Source: Salegentibacter_A chungangensis (lineage in GTDB: Bacteria > Bacteroidota > Bacteroidia > Flavobacteriales > Flavobacteriaceae). From it: a DNA stretch of 64,000 bases. The DNA lies in NCBI RefSeq assembly GCF_042678405.1, contig NZ_JBHTLI010000001.1:2046001-2110000 (forward strand). Reading direction: 5' to 3'. Shown in pieces: positions 1 through 8,789 of the stretch. Below the pieces are notes generated by a model, which was not told where the DNA came from, made no database searches, and saw only the letters and a list, made by a program, of their open reading frames with translations. Positions within the stretch are counted from its first letter, which is position 1. Every line of letters starts with the position of its first letter. The position numbers and the translations under genes were made by a program.

Positions 1-835
1 GCAGAAGGAAAAGATCTGAAAAACTCAGGATCTTATCTATTTCGTGACTTTCCCCAAGGAATAATACTTTGTCTTCAATCCCGAGCTCTTCAACCATATC
101 TTCTGCTCTTTCCTTTTCCGGTCCCTCTCCTACCATCATTAGTCTTGCCTTGATCTTCTTCTGAATTTCAAAGAAAATCCTGATCACATCATCTATACGC
201 TTAACTCTCCTGAAATTACTGATATGAGTGATGATCTTTTCATCTTTTGAAGCCATCATTTCCCGCTGACAATCGGTAAAAGATTTCCTGTCGTATTTAC
301 TGATGTCTATAAAGTTCGGGATCACCTCTATTTCTTTTGTGATATTAAAGAAATCCAGGGTATCATCTTTCAGACTTTTAGAAACCGAAGTAACAAAATC
401 ACTGTTGTTTATGCTAAAGTTTACCGCAGGCTTGTAGAAAGGGTGGCGGCCCACCAGGGTGATATCGGTTCCGTGAAGGGTGGTCACCATTGGAAGATAA
501 ATACCTTCTTCTTCCAGCATTTTCTTTGCCATATAGCCAGCATAAGCGTGCGGAATAGCATAATGCACGTGCAGTACCTCTATCCCGTGCAGTTTCACCA
601 TATTTACCAGCTTACTACTTAACGCAAGCTCGTAAGGCTGGTAATGAAAAAGCGGATATTCCGGAACGTGAACTTCGTGAAAATGCACACTGCTGGATAG
701 CTGGTCCAATCTTACGGGTTGCTTGTACGTAATGAAGTGAATTTCGTGGCCACGCTTAGAAAGGGCTAACCCAAGTTCTGTAGCAACAACCCCGCTACCT
801 CCAAATGTGGGGTAACATACTATGGCTATTTTCAT
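1..835 (-). CDS. bshA: N-acetyl-alpha-D-glucosaminyl L-malate synthase BshA (3' end cut by window)
   Basis: This is a GT4-family glycosyltransferase that joins UDP-GlcNAc to L-malate in the first step of bacillithiol synthesis. The translated N-terminus begins MKIAIVCYPTFGGSGVVATE, the BshA glycine-rich opening, followed by TTLHGTDITLVG and VSKSLKDDT, and then VIPNFIDISKYDRK and ISNFRRVKRIDDVI of the second Rossmann domain. About 278 codons are visible; BshA is usually about 375-380 residues, so the end lies outside the window. The ATG sits 4 bases after the stop of the upstream GH3/beta-lactamase gene, so the two are surely co-transcribed. BshA and BshB usually act in sequence; no bshB or bshC is seen here. 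Confidence 0.9.
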   Translation of the reverse strand, partial: MKIAIVCYPTFGGSGVVATELGLALSKRGHEIHFITYKQPVRLDQLSSSVHFHEVHVPEYPLFHYQPYELALSSKLVNMVKLHGIEVLHVHYAIPHAYAGYMAKKMLEEEGIYLPMVTTLHGTDITLVGRHPFYKPAVNFSINNSDFVTSVSKSLKDDTLDFFNITKEIEVIPNFIDISKYDRKSFTDCQREMMASKDEKIITHISNFRRVKRIDDVIRIFFEIQKKIKARLMMVGEGPEKERAEDMVEELGIEDKVLFLGESHEIDKILSFSDLFLL

Positions 836-839
836 CAGA

Positions 840-3761
840 TTAAAAATCTATAGATTCATATATAACTTCCTGTATTCTCGACCTAATATCTTCCCTTATA
901 AGTTTCCTGTTAGTGGAATCCGGGAAAGTACGGTTAGACAAAAATACGTAAACTATTTCTTCAACAGGATCTGCCCACACCAGTGTCCCTGTAAATCCAC
1001 TATGTCCAAAACTGGCCATAGACACGCAACCACAGGTAGGGCCAACCTTTTCGAGTTGTGGTTTGTCGAAACCCACACCTCTCCTTACATCTTCTTCGCA
1101 GTAGTAACAGGTATTGAACTTAGATATAGTTTCAGGTTTAAAGAATTCATCGCCCCCATAACTTCCTCCATTTAGGTACATCTGCATAATTTTAGCCACA
1201 TCATTGGCATTACTGAACAAACCTGCGTGACCTCCAATTCCTCCTTGCATTGCAGCTCCCTGGTCGTGAACATAACCCTGCACTTTTTGTCGCCTCCATA
1301 ATTTATCGATCTCGGTTGGCACTATCTGTTCCGGAGAAAAGCGTTCTATGGGCAAATATCCGGTATGGTATGACCCCAGAGGTTTATAAAATTCCTCCTG
1401 CGTTAGCTTATGCAAGGTAGAATCATAATAGTTTTCAAGATAATATTTTAAAAGATAAAAAGGAAGATCACTGTACCTGTATTCCAGTTGTTCTTCAAGC
1501 TCACTATCTCGTATAATACTTACAATGGTATCCTGCATATCGTTCCTGATATACATCTCGTCAGCCACCTTAGTGCTAAATTCTGAAGTAGCTGAATCCT
1601 TATAATACAGGCGAGATGGCTTTTTTGTAACCGGATCTATAGTTGGCACATAAAAAGGGATCCAGCTCTTAAAGCGGGCATAGTGCATTAACATATCCTG
1701 AAGCCTGATATGCTCTTTGTTGGAGTTTTTTAGAGAGGGAATTAATTCTCCCAGGTTGGTGTCAAAATCTATTACTCCCTCTTCCACTTGTTGCATCACA
1801 AGCGGTAAAGTTGCCAGAATCTTTGTAACTGAAGCAAGGTCGTAAACCGAAGTATCGGTAACCGGGGTTTTCTCTTCGTAGGTGTGATAACCCACATTCC
1901 GCTGAAAAACGACCTTTCCTTTCCTTGCGACCAGCATCTGGACTCCAGGCGCCATCTTTCCGTCTATAGCTTCCCTGAGAATGGTATCAATCTTTCTAAG
2001 TTTATAGGAGTTAAGCCCGACACTTTCAGGAGAACCGTATGCTAATCTTGTAGCAGGGGTAAAATAACCCGTACCGGCAGGAAACTGGTTACCAAGACTA
2101 ACTGACAGCTTTCCTTTTGCTTCTATCCCTCCAAAGATTACCTGGGCTGTCTTTTGTTGCGCAACCCGATTGTTCTGGTATCCCAGTAAAATCCCTTCAA
2201 ATTGTGAAGTCGTCTTTAAATCCAGTAACGCGTATGGTCTTGTGAATACACTAAGTATAGTCTCATTACTTCTGGCAATGGCCTGTATCCAGGTGAGTTC
2301 ATTCTCAGAGAATTTGTACGAGGACCAAGGGCTCCTGTCCGGTTTATGAAAGCCAATAATCACTTTGGTGTAATCTTCAAGCTTGTTAAGAAGACTGTCT
2401 AAATTCGAAGATCTTACCCAGTCTACCTTAGCATACTTCCTTAACTGATTCAAAAACGGGCTCCCTTCGGCATCACCAAAATTAACATAGGCGATCTTTT
2501 GTTCATCCAGGTCCTTTATGGGAAGAAGTCCGGAATTGTTCTTAACAAGGGTGATCGCATTTTCGGTTAATTCTTCAAACAGAACACTGTCCTTAACCGT
2601 GTTCAGTTCTTTATAGAGAAATGAAGTATCTACAGGTTTTAGGTTATACAGGCCAGCCTTGTATTTCGCAGCAAGGATCTTTTTTACGGAAGCCTCCAGT
2701 CTCTCTTCAGTAATCAGGTTCTCCTGGTAGGCCTCATTTAATTTTTCCACTGCAGCGGGTACATCCTCAGGCATTAAAAGAACATCATTACCAGCAAGAA
2801 AAGCTTCCACCTCCAGATCTCCACTGTTCAGATGATTGGAGGCTCCTTTCATATTTAGGGCATCTGTAAAAACAAGACCTTTAAAACCAAGGTCTTTTTT
2901 CAATAAATCTGTGATTACCGGTTTCGATAATGAGGACGGCAGGTCTTTTTCTTTTGTAAATGCAGGCACATTAAGATGGGCAGCCATAACCCCTGATATA
3001 TCACGCGCAATTAGTTCCCGGTAAGGGTAAAGTTCAATATTCTTTATCCTTGATCCTGAAAAGGAAACTGAAGGAAGGGTTTTATGAGAATCACTGTCAG
3101 TATCACCGTGCCCGGGAAAATGTTTGGCAACGGCAATGATCCCTTCTCTTTGCATTCCCTTTAAAAACGCGATCGATTTATTTGTTACATTTTGCTTGGT
3201 TTCCCCGAAAGACCTGTTCCCGATAATAGGATTCTCGGGATTGGTGTTGATGTCTACTACAGGTGCAAAATTAATATGCACCCCCAGCCTTTTAGCGTGT
3301 CTTGAAATTGCTGCGCCAGCCTTTTCAATCAAATATTCATCCTGAATAGCTCCCAGGCTCATATTCCAGGGAAGAGCAAATGTTGAATCGAGCCTCATAG
3401 CCAGCCCCCATTCTGCGTCCATCCCTATAAGCAGGGGCACTTCAGTTATTTCCTGAAATTCATTGGTAAGAATGGCTTGTTTCTTTGGAGTCCCTCTGGA
3501 AAAGATGACTCCGCCAATATGGTTTTCCCTGATATTCTTTCTTACACTGTCAATATACCTTTCGGGGCCACCGGATTCTACGCTTAGCATAAGAAGCTGA
3601 CCAATCCTTTCTTTAGGCGTCATTTCAGAATACAGGCTATCCACCCATTTTTGCTGAGCTGAAAAGTCAGGTGTGGTAAGCGGGCCCACCTGGGCAGATA
3701 AGTTCAGTGTAAAAAAGGCTAGAAGAAGAAAGAGTGATGTAGGGGCTGCTCTTAATTTCAT
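840..3761 (-). CDS. GH3 beta-N-acetylglucosaminidase fused to class C-type beta-lactamase domain
   Basis: A 973-residue exported protein with a signal peptide (about residues 1-23, ending LSAQ). The GH3 domain carries the NagZ signature KHFPGHGDT at 213-221, with the D224/H226 catalytic dyad and the probable nucleophile D300 in LVFTDALNMKG. The C-terminal third (about 590-973) is a serine beta-lactamase/PBP4*-type domain with SVTK at 644-647, a Y-S-D motif and FGHSGFTG. NagZ-type enzymes release GlcNAc from muropeptides; the beta-lactamase-like half is probably a D-Ala-type esterase or peptidase and not necessarily a resistance enzyme. This fusion is common in Bacteroidota. Its start overlaps the preceding stop by one base (TAATG) and bshA follows, so its job is likely wall recycling in the periplasm. 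Confidence 0.88.
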   Translation of the reverse strand: MKLRAAPTSLFLLLAFFTLNLSAQVGPLTTPDFSAQQKWVDSLYSEMTPKERIGQLLMLSVESGGPERYIDSVRKNIRENHIGGVIFSRGTPKKQAILTNEFQEITEVPLLIGMDAEWGLAMRLDSTFALPWNMSLGAIQDEYLIEKAGAAISRHAKRLGVHINFAPVVDINTNPENPIIGNRSFGETKQNVTNKSIAFLKGMQREGIIAVAKHFPGHGDTDSDSHKTLPSVSFSGSRIKNIELYPYRELIARDISGVMAAHLNVPAFTKEKDLPSSLSKPVITDLLKKDLGFKGLVFTDALNMKGASNHLNSGDLEVEAFLAGNDVLLMPEDVPAAVEKLNEAYQENLITEERLEASVKKILAAKYKAGLYNLKPVDTSFLYKELNTVKDSVLFEELTENAITLVKNNSGLLPIKDLDEQKIAYVNFGDAEGSPFLNQLRKYAKVDWVRSSNLDSLLNKLEDYTKVIIGFHKPDRSPWSSYKFSENELTWIQAIARSNETILSVFTRPYALLDLKTTSQFEGILLGYQNNRVAQQKTAQVIFGGIEAKGKLSVSLGNQFPAGTGYFTPATRLAYGSPESVGLNSYKLRKIDTILREAIDGKMAPGVQMLVARKGKVVFQRNVGYHTYEEKTPVTDTSVYDLASVTKILATLPLVMQQVEEGVIDFDTNLGELIPSLKNSNKEHIRLQDMLMHYARFKSWIPFYVPTIDPVTKKPSRLYYKDSATSEFSTKVADEMYIRNDMQDTIVSIIRDSELEEQLEYRYSDLPFYLLKYYLENYYDSTLHKLTQEEFYKPLGSYHTGYLPIERFSPEQIVPTEIDKLWRRQKVQGYVHDQGAAMQGGIGGHAGLFSNANDVAKIMQMYLNGGSYGGDEFFKPETISKFNTCYYCEEDVRRGVGFDKPQLEKVGPTCGCVSMASFGHSGFTGTLVWADPVEEIVYVFLSNRTFPDSTNRKLIREDIRSRIQEVIYESIDF

Positions 3762-4246
3762 TAATTCATAAAGCGATTATGCCAGCTTTCTGCTGCAGGT
3801 ACTTCCCAGGCTTCAAGGTATTCACCCTTATTATTTACCAGGTTGTTGAACACTATGGTCTTTGGGGAAACGGCTTTGTTCTTTGCCATCTTCTTGAAAT
3901 CGGCAAGGCTTTTATACGCCACGAACTCTCCTTGCTTATAAGATACGTTCATCTTATCGAGAAGATCAACCCCATATTCCTTTTCCAGGTTCTGAATAAA
4001 CTGAACGGAAGCATCTATTGAGCAACCTGTAGCTGCATTCAAGTCCTGGTCTAAGGCAAGGATGATAAAGCGTTTATACCTGATCTCATAGGAAGCTTTC
4101 AGGGAGCCACCGTGAGCGGTCCACTGTTCTATGAATTGCTCTAATTTGGCTTTTATTTCCACCAGTTCTTCATCGGTAAAAGAACGGTTGGCCTGATAGA
4201 TCCATATCCTTGAACTATCGGGTAAAGTATCGAATTCTACGTACAT
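3761..4246 (-). CDS. Conserved Bacteroidota protein of unknown function (often labelled ABC transporter ATPase)
   Basis: A soluble 161-residue protein with no signal peptide or membrane segment. I recognise it as a small protein found throughout Flavobacteriaceae that databases often call an ABC transporter ATPase. No Walker A, Walker B or ABC signature can be seen, so that label is unsupported. The sequence is rich in aromatic and acidic residues (WIYQANRSFTDEEL near the start, WEVPAAESWHNRFMN at the end). It is translationally coupled to the following GH3/beta-lactamase gene through a one-base overlap. Its function is unknown. Confidence 0.75.
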   Translation of the reverse strand: MYVEFDTLPDSSRIWIYQANRSFTDEELVEIKAKLEQFIEQWTAHGGSLKASYEIRYKRFIILALDQDLNAATGCSIDASVQFIQNLEKEYGVDLLDKMNVSYKQGEFVAYKSLADFKKMAKNKAVSPKTIVFNNLVNNKGEYLEAWEVPAAESWHNRFMN

Positions 4247-4334
4247 AAGGTGCTTAAATTAAACTGCTACAAAGCTAATTTATTTAAGGCTTAGCTTCAA
4301 AAATAGTAATGGCTTTAACTTTTAATTGAGGCTG

Positions 4335-5126
4335 TTAAAGATCTTCAGCATTTGCAATAAGTTCAGCGACATCCATAACAGCAATGTCGTCCTCCTTATC
4401 CTTGCCTTTAACCCCATCTGTCATCATTGTATTGCAGAAAGGACAACCTGCGGCAATAACCTCCGGTTTTACTTCCAGAGCCTGTTCGGTTCGTTCGATA
4501 TTAACATCTTTATTACCCGCTTCCGGCTCCTTGAACATTTGTCCTCCTCCGGCACCACAACAAAGTCCGTCCCGCTTGCATTTCTTCATCTCTACAAGTT
4601 CCACTTCAAGTTTGCGAAGCAGGTCCCGGGGAGCTTCATACTCATTGTTTGCACGGCCAAGGTAGCAAGGATCGTGAAAAGTAATTCTTTTCCCTTTGAA
4701 TTTTCCACCCTCAACTTTAAGCTTGCCCTCATTCAGGAGAGATTTCAGGAACTGGGTATGATGCATCACATCATAATTACCGCCCAAAGCAGGATATTCA
4801 TTTTTAAGGGTATTAAAGCAATGAGGGCAGGCCGTAACCACTTTTTCAATTTCGTAGCCGTTAAGCACCTCAATATTGGTTGCTGCCTGCATCTGAAAAA
4901 GGAATTCATTACCGGCTCTCTTGGCAGGATCTCCGGTACAACTCTCTTCAGTTCCTAAAACGGCGAAATCCACACCGGCTTTGTGTAATAATTTTACAAA
5001 GGCTTTCGTGATCTTTTTGGCGCGATCATCAAAACTACCGGCACAGCCAACCCAAAATAGAACTTCAGGTTTTTTGCCTTCGGCCATATATTCTGCCATT
5101 GTTGGAACCTTGATTGCTTCTGCCAT
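4335..5126 (-). CDS. CCG-domain (Fe-S)-binding protein, HdrB/GlpC-like
   Basis: A cytosolic 263-residue protein with two cysteine-rich CCG-type regions. The first runs from VGCAGSFDDRA through ESCTGDP to ACPHCFNTLKNEY. The second has HDPCYLGRANN, then LCCGAGGGQMF and AAGCPFCNTMM. Such domains bind the unusual clusters of heterodisulfide reductase HdrB, GlpC and LutA and usually sit at the substrate end of an electron-transfer chain. The gene before it in the transcript encodes a membrane protein with two 4Fe-4S motifs, so the pair forms an HdrBC/GlpC-like complex. The physiological substrate cannot be told from the sequence. Confidence 0.85.
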   Translation of the reverse strand: MAEAIKVPTMAEYMAEGKKPEVLFWVGCAGSFDDRAKKITKAFVKLLHKAGVDFAVLGTEESCTGDPAKRAGNEFLFQMQAATNIEVLNGYEIEKVVTACPHCFNTLKNEYPALGGNYDVMHHTQFLKSLLNEGKLKVEGGKFKGKRITFHDPCYLGRANNEYEAPRDLLRKLEVELVEMKKCKRDGLCCGAGGGQMFKEPEAGNKDVNIERTEQALEVKPEVIAAGCPFCNTMMTDGVKGKDKEDDIAVMDVAELIANAEDL

Positions 5127-5185
5127 AATACTTTTGTTTAAAAATCTTATTATCAGGTCTGCTCTTGGGCAGACTTAAATGTTTT

Positions 5186-6523
5186 TTAATTCTCTTTTGC
5201 CCAGTTAAGGCGATCCATCTGGTTGTAAGGCCACGGAGCACCGTTGTTTTCAATATTGGTCATCGCAATGGCCAGTTCGTTTGGAGCTGCACTCTGCTCC
5301 ATTACCAGATACCTTCTCATATCAACAATAATAGATAATGGGTCTATTCCCACAGGGCAGGCCTCCACGCAGGCGTTACAGGTGGTACAGGCCCAAAGTT
5401 CTTCTCTCTGGATATAATCGTCAAGAAGCATCTTACCGTCATCCTCAAATTTGCCGTTTTTATTGATGTTCTCCCCTACTTCCTCTAAACGGTCCCGCGT
5501 ATCCATCATTATCTTACGAGGAGAAAGTTTCTTCCCTGTCTGGTTGGCCGGGCATTCAGCCGTACAGCGGCCGCACTCGGTACAGGTATAGGAATTAAGA
5601 AGCTGAACCTGGTTAAGGTCCATTACATCTGAAGCTCCAAATTTTTCCGGTTCGTCGCCTTCATCTTCAGCGGGAGCCGCAAACGGATCGGCATCGGGAT
5701 CCATCATCAACTTTACTTCGTTAGTAACTGCCTCAAGGTTATCAAGTTCTCCTTTAGGCTGAAGTTTTGAATAGTAAACATTCGGAAATGCCAGCAGAAT
5801 GTGCAGGTGTTTCGAATAGTACAGGTAATTCAGGAAAAACAGGATCCCTAAAATATGAAGCCACCACGCAGCTCTTTCAATAATTACAAGTGTAGCGTTA
5901 CTAAACCCGTCAATTAACGGCAGTAAGAATTGGCTTATAGGAAAAGAACCTGTAATACCGGCTTCCTGTGCATAATGCGCAGCACCATTCAACTGAAGCT
6001 GATAGTCTGCAGCGTTCATTGTAAGGAAAAGGGCCATAAGGACCATTTCAAAGTAAAGTATATAATTAGCGTCGTTCTTAGGCCAGCCCTTCATTTCACG
6101 ACTCCAGAATCGCTTAATCTTATTAATGTTTCTTCTTGTCCAGAAAACAATAACCCCCACAAGTACCAGAAAGGCCAATACTTCAAAAGATGCGATGAGT
6201 GCATCATAAAAACCTCCCATAAAAGACAGGATACGGTGAGTGCCAAATAGACCATCTATAATGATCTCCAGAACTTCAATATTGATAATCACAAAACCTA
6301 CGTAAACAATAACGTGAAGAAAACCTGCCACGGGTTTGCGTACCATTTTGCTCTGGCCAAGCGCAATTCTTGCCATTTTATTGAAACGTTCTTTGGGATG
6401 ATCTGTTCTGTCAATCTTTTTTCCGAGTTTGATATTACGGATCAGTCTGCGAACATTACGTACAAAAAAGGCTATTCCCGCCACCAGGGCGACTAAGAAT
6501 AAAATTTGAGCAAGAATTTGCAT
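5186..6523 (-). CDS. Membrane-anchored 4Fe-4S ferredoxin-type electron transfer protein
   Basis: A 445-residue protein. The N-terminal ~250 residues contain about five hydrophobic segments, starting with ILAQILFLVALVAGIAFFVR and including HVIVYVGFVIINIEVLEIII, like the NarI/HdrE-type cytochrome-bearing membrane subunits. The C-terminal part holds two ferredoxin motifs, CTECGRCTAECPA (near 312) and CTTCNACVEACPVG (near 377). It likely passes electrons between the quinone pool and the CCG-domain protein encoded next. It begins 6 bases after the MCE gene ends, which places a redox complex inside an envelope-maintenance operon. No bound haem can be proven from sequence alone. Confidence 0.85.
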   Translation of the reverse strand: MQILAQILFLVALVAGIAFFVRNVRRLIRNIKLGKKIDRTDHPKERFNKMARIALGQSKMVRKPVAGFLHVIVYVGFVIINIEVLEIIIDGLFGTHRILSFMGGFYDALIASFEVLAFLVLVGVIVFWTRRNINKIKRFWSREMKGWPKNDANYILYFEMVLMALFLTMNAADYQLQLNGAAHYAQEAGITGSFPISQFLLPLIDGFSNATLVIIERAAWWLHILGILFFLNYLYYSKHLHILLAFPNVYYSKLQPKGELDNLEAVTNEVKLMMDPDADPFAAPAEDEGDEPEKFGASDVMDLNQVQLLNSYTCTECGRCTAECPANQTGKKLSPRKIMMDTRDRLEEVGENINKNGKFEDDGKMLLDDYIQREELWACTTCNACVEACPVGIDPLSIIVDMRRYLVMEQSAAPNELAIAMTNIENNGAPWPYNQMDRLNWAKEN

Positions 6524-6529
6524 AGTTGG

Positions 6530-7480
6530 TTATTTTAAAGAATCCTTTGGTGGTTCATAAGGCGCTGGTTTCTTCCCAAATAAAGAGAAACGAACATATC
6601 TTCTTGGATTCAGTTTGATGTCTTGCAGAAGTTGTTCCAGCTGTTTTGTAGCTCTGTCAAGGTTATTATACACCTTATCGTCATTAAGCAGTTTTCCTGC
6701 CGTGCCCTCTCCGCTGGAAAGCTTATTGGAAACCTGTTCAAAATCGGCGATCACATTCTCAAGATTGGTTGTCATCTGTTTAAGATTCACCTGGGATAGC
6801 GTGTCGCTAAATTGGTTAAAATTAGTGGACATTTCATCGAGATTGGTGAAGGTTCTGTCCAGTTTTTGCTGATTGCCCTCAACGATATCTTCAAGGGCTA
6901 TTGCGGTTCCTTTAAAAGAACTTACGGTCACACTAAGATCTTCAAATGTATTTTGAATATTATGACGGGTACTGTCATCAAGCACCCTATTAAGTGAGCT
7001 AAGCAGAGAATCGGCACTAACCACGGTGTTCTCAAGTTTTTCCTGAAGAGGGGTCAGTCTTTCATTCACCAGTTCCATTATCCCGGTATCGGTTCGACTC
7101 TTCAGCGTATCTCCGGATTTAGCCACACTTGCTTCATCGTAGGTAGGTATAACCGCAAGAGATTTCCCGCCAATAAGCCCTCCTCCGTAAACTTCAGCTA
7201 TACTGTTCTTTGAAAAAGGAAATTCGTTCTCTACGGTAAAGGTTACAAGAAGTTTACCTTCCCGGTTAAGGAAATCTATATTGGTAACCTGCCCAACTTT
7301 AAGCCCGTTAATGGTTACGGCTGAAGAGGGTGATAAGCCTTCTACATCATCATAAACGGCATAAAAAGTCCTGCTGTTCTCCAGGAGATTCTTCCCCTTG
7401 AGGAAACTATAACCGAAAATAAGCATTAGGATAGCAACTATAGCTAGCAGGGCGGTCTTAACCTCTTTAGTAAATTTCAA
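6530..7480 (-). CDS. MCE/MlaD-family lipid transport protein
   Basis: A 316-residue protein with one N-terminal membrane anchor (about 8-26, LLAIVAILMLIFGYSFLKG). A single MCE domain follows from about residue 38 (AVYDDVEGLSPSSAVTINGL) to about 115. The rest is a long, mainly helical region with heptad-like spacing, as expected for the tunnel-forming coiled coil of MCE proteins. MlaD-type proteins carry phospholipids between the two membranes with an ABC transporter. No mlaE or mlaF homologue is adjacent, so the ATPase and permease must lie elsewhere. The gene is co-directional with the amidase upstream (54-base gap). Confidence 0.86.
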   Translation of the reverse strand: MKFTKEVKTALLAIVAILMLIFGYSFLKGKNLLENSRTFYAVYDDVEGLSPSSAVTINGLKVGQVTNIDFLNREGKLLVTFTVENEFPFSKNSIAEVYGGGLIGGKSLAVIPTYDEASVAKSGDTLKSRTDTGIMELVNERLTPLQEKLENTVVSADSLLSSLNRVLDDSTRHNIQNTFEDLSVTVSSFKGTAIALEDIVEGNQQKLDRTFTNLDEMSTNFNQFSDTLSQVNLKQMTTNLENVIADFEQVSNKLSSGEGTAGKLLNDDKVYNNLDRATKQLEQLLQDIKLNPRRYVRFSLFGKKPAPYEPPKDSLK

Positions 7481-7534
7481 AAGCTATTTTTTTAGGATAT
7501 GCACAAATTTAGAAATAAAAATAGAAAAGTGCCC

Positions 7535-8653
7535 CTATTTAAGCTTAGATTTTAACGCCTCATTAACTGTAATCTTCCTTCCATCCTTAAAGGCAACGAT
7601 ATAGCTTGACGGATATCCCTGTTTTTGAGCCCGCTGGTGTAGCTCCTGAATCTTCATATAGTTTGAAGTATCTCCAAGGTAATATTTAAATAATTTACCT
7701 TCTTTCTCCCTCATTACGTTTTCCAGACCTTTAAAATTATAAGGTTTTGTATCCAATTTAGAAGAGCCTGCAGCCAGCTGAACTTTAAAGGTCACCCCGT
7801 CATAAACCGGGTCTTTTCTCTGTTCAATTCCGGCATTGCCTTCCGGATGATGTTCAGAGATGTTGCTGAGAGTATTAAGGTTAATAGATTCACTGTAATC
7901 CATAATTGCACTGGTAATAGCGCCTGCTATCTTCGACCTTCCGTTGGTACTGTTCAGAAAAGCCCCTTCATGGTCGTTGGTAAGGAAACCGGTCTCAATA
8001 AGTACGCTGGGCATATATGTTTGGTGAAGCACAATGAACCCTGCCTGTTTCACCCCCCTGTTCTTTCTTTTCAGGTTATTGGTAAACTTTTTTTGGACAA
8101 GGTCGGCCAGGATAATACTCTGGTCAAGGTAGGATTCCTGCATGATGGTAAGACCAATAAACGATTCAGGCGAATTTATGTCGAAATCGCTATAGGTAAC
8201 CTCATAATTTTCCTCAAGATAGATCACGGAGTTCTCCCGCTTTGCAACTTCAAAATTGGTTTCATTCCTGTGAAGACCAAGCACAAAAGTCTCTGTCCCG
8301 TAGGCCTGTGAACTGTGGGCGTTGCAATGAACGGAAACAAAAAGGTCGGCATTGGCATTGTTGGCGATCTCCCCTCTTTTTTCAAGCGGAATAAACACAT
8401 CAGAATCCCTGGTGTACACTACCTCTACACCTTCTTGTTTTTCCAGTTCGGCTCCCACCTTAAGAACAATACTTAAAGCGATATCCTTTTCACGATATCC
8501 GTTCCCGATGTTACCGGTATCTTTTCCGCCGTGGCCGGCATCAAGAACAACTACAAACCTGTCTCTGGGAGGTTCTGTACAGGGGTAAGCATTTTGGCTA
8601 AAGCCGATTACAATTGTAATTAATACGAAAAGATTAAGTAAGTTCGTTCTCAT
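7535..8653 (-). CDS. N-acetylmuramoyl-L-alanine amidase (Amidase_3) with SPOR-like C-terminus
   Basis: An exported 372-residue zinc amidase that cleaves the bond between MurNAc and the stem peptide. A signal peptide ends near residue 24. Amidase_3 motifs are VVLDAGHGGKDTG (first zinc His), REKDIALS (Glu ligand), FVSVHCNAHSS (second His) and PSVLIETGFLTN (catalytic Glu). The last ~80 residues, from VTFKVQLAAGSSK, resemble a SPOR repeat that would bind glycan strands stripped of peptides at division sites. It is the first gene of the minus-strand operon leading through the MCE and Fe-S genes to bshA, and it is divergent from lptD. Confidence 0.9.
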   Translation of the reverse strand: MRTNLLNLFVLITIVIGFSQNAYPCTEPPRDRFVVVLDAGHGGKDTGNIGNGYREKDIALSIVLKVGAELEKQEGVEVVYTRDSDVFIPLEKRGEIANNANADLFVSVHCNAHSSQAYGTETFVLGLHRNETNFEVAKRENSVIYLEENYEVTYSDFDINSPESFIGLTIMQESYLDQSIILADLVQKKFTNNLKRKNRGVKQAGFIVLHQTYMPSVLIETGFLTNDHEGAFLNSTNGRSKIAGAITSAIMDYSESINLNTLSNISEHHPEGNAGIEQRKDPVYDGVTFKVQLAAGSSKLDTKPYNFKGLENVMREKEGKLFKYYLGDTSNYMKIQELHQRAQKQGYPSSYIVAFKDGRKITVNEALKSKLK

Positions 8654-8734
8654 AAATACGTAACGCTAGATTGGGCTGTTTATTTTAAGTACTATTTTTC
8701 CCGGGTTCACAAATAACAACCGGAAAAATATATG

Positions 8735-8742
8735 TATTTTTG
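8735..8742 (+). promoter_or_regulatory. Probable -7 promoter element for lptD-ridA
   Basis: TATTTTTG matches the Bacteroidota sigma-A -7 consensus TAnnTTTG. It lies in the 136-base divergent gap between the amidase and lptD, about 48 bases before the lptD start codon. The upstream -33 element is not clear, so the call rests mainly on the -7 match and location. Confidence 0.5.
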
Positions 8743-8789
8743 AAATCGCAAAAAGCAAGCCATTCTGTACAAAAATAGCACTTAAAGCA

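Noticed and set aside
822..1175. 117-codon ORF opposite the GH3/beta-lactamase gene
   Set aside because: It lies wholly antisense to a gene with strong domain support and has no recognisable features.
4326..4958. 210-codon ORF antisense to the CCG-domain gene
   Set aside because: It is long by chance because the opposite strand is constrained; the translation has random Phe/Ile/Lys-rich sequence and no domain.
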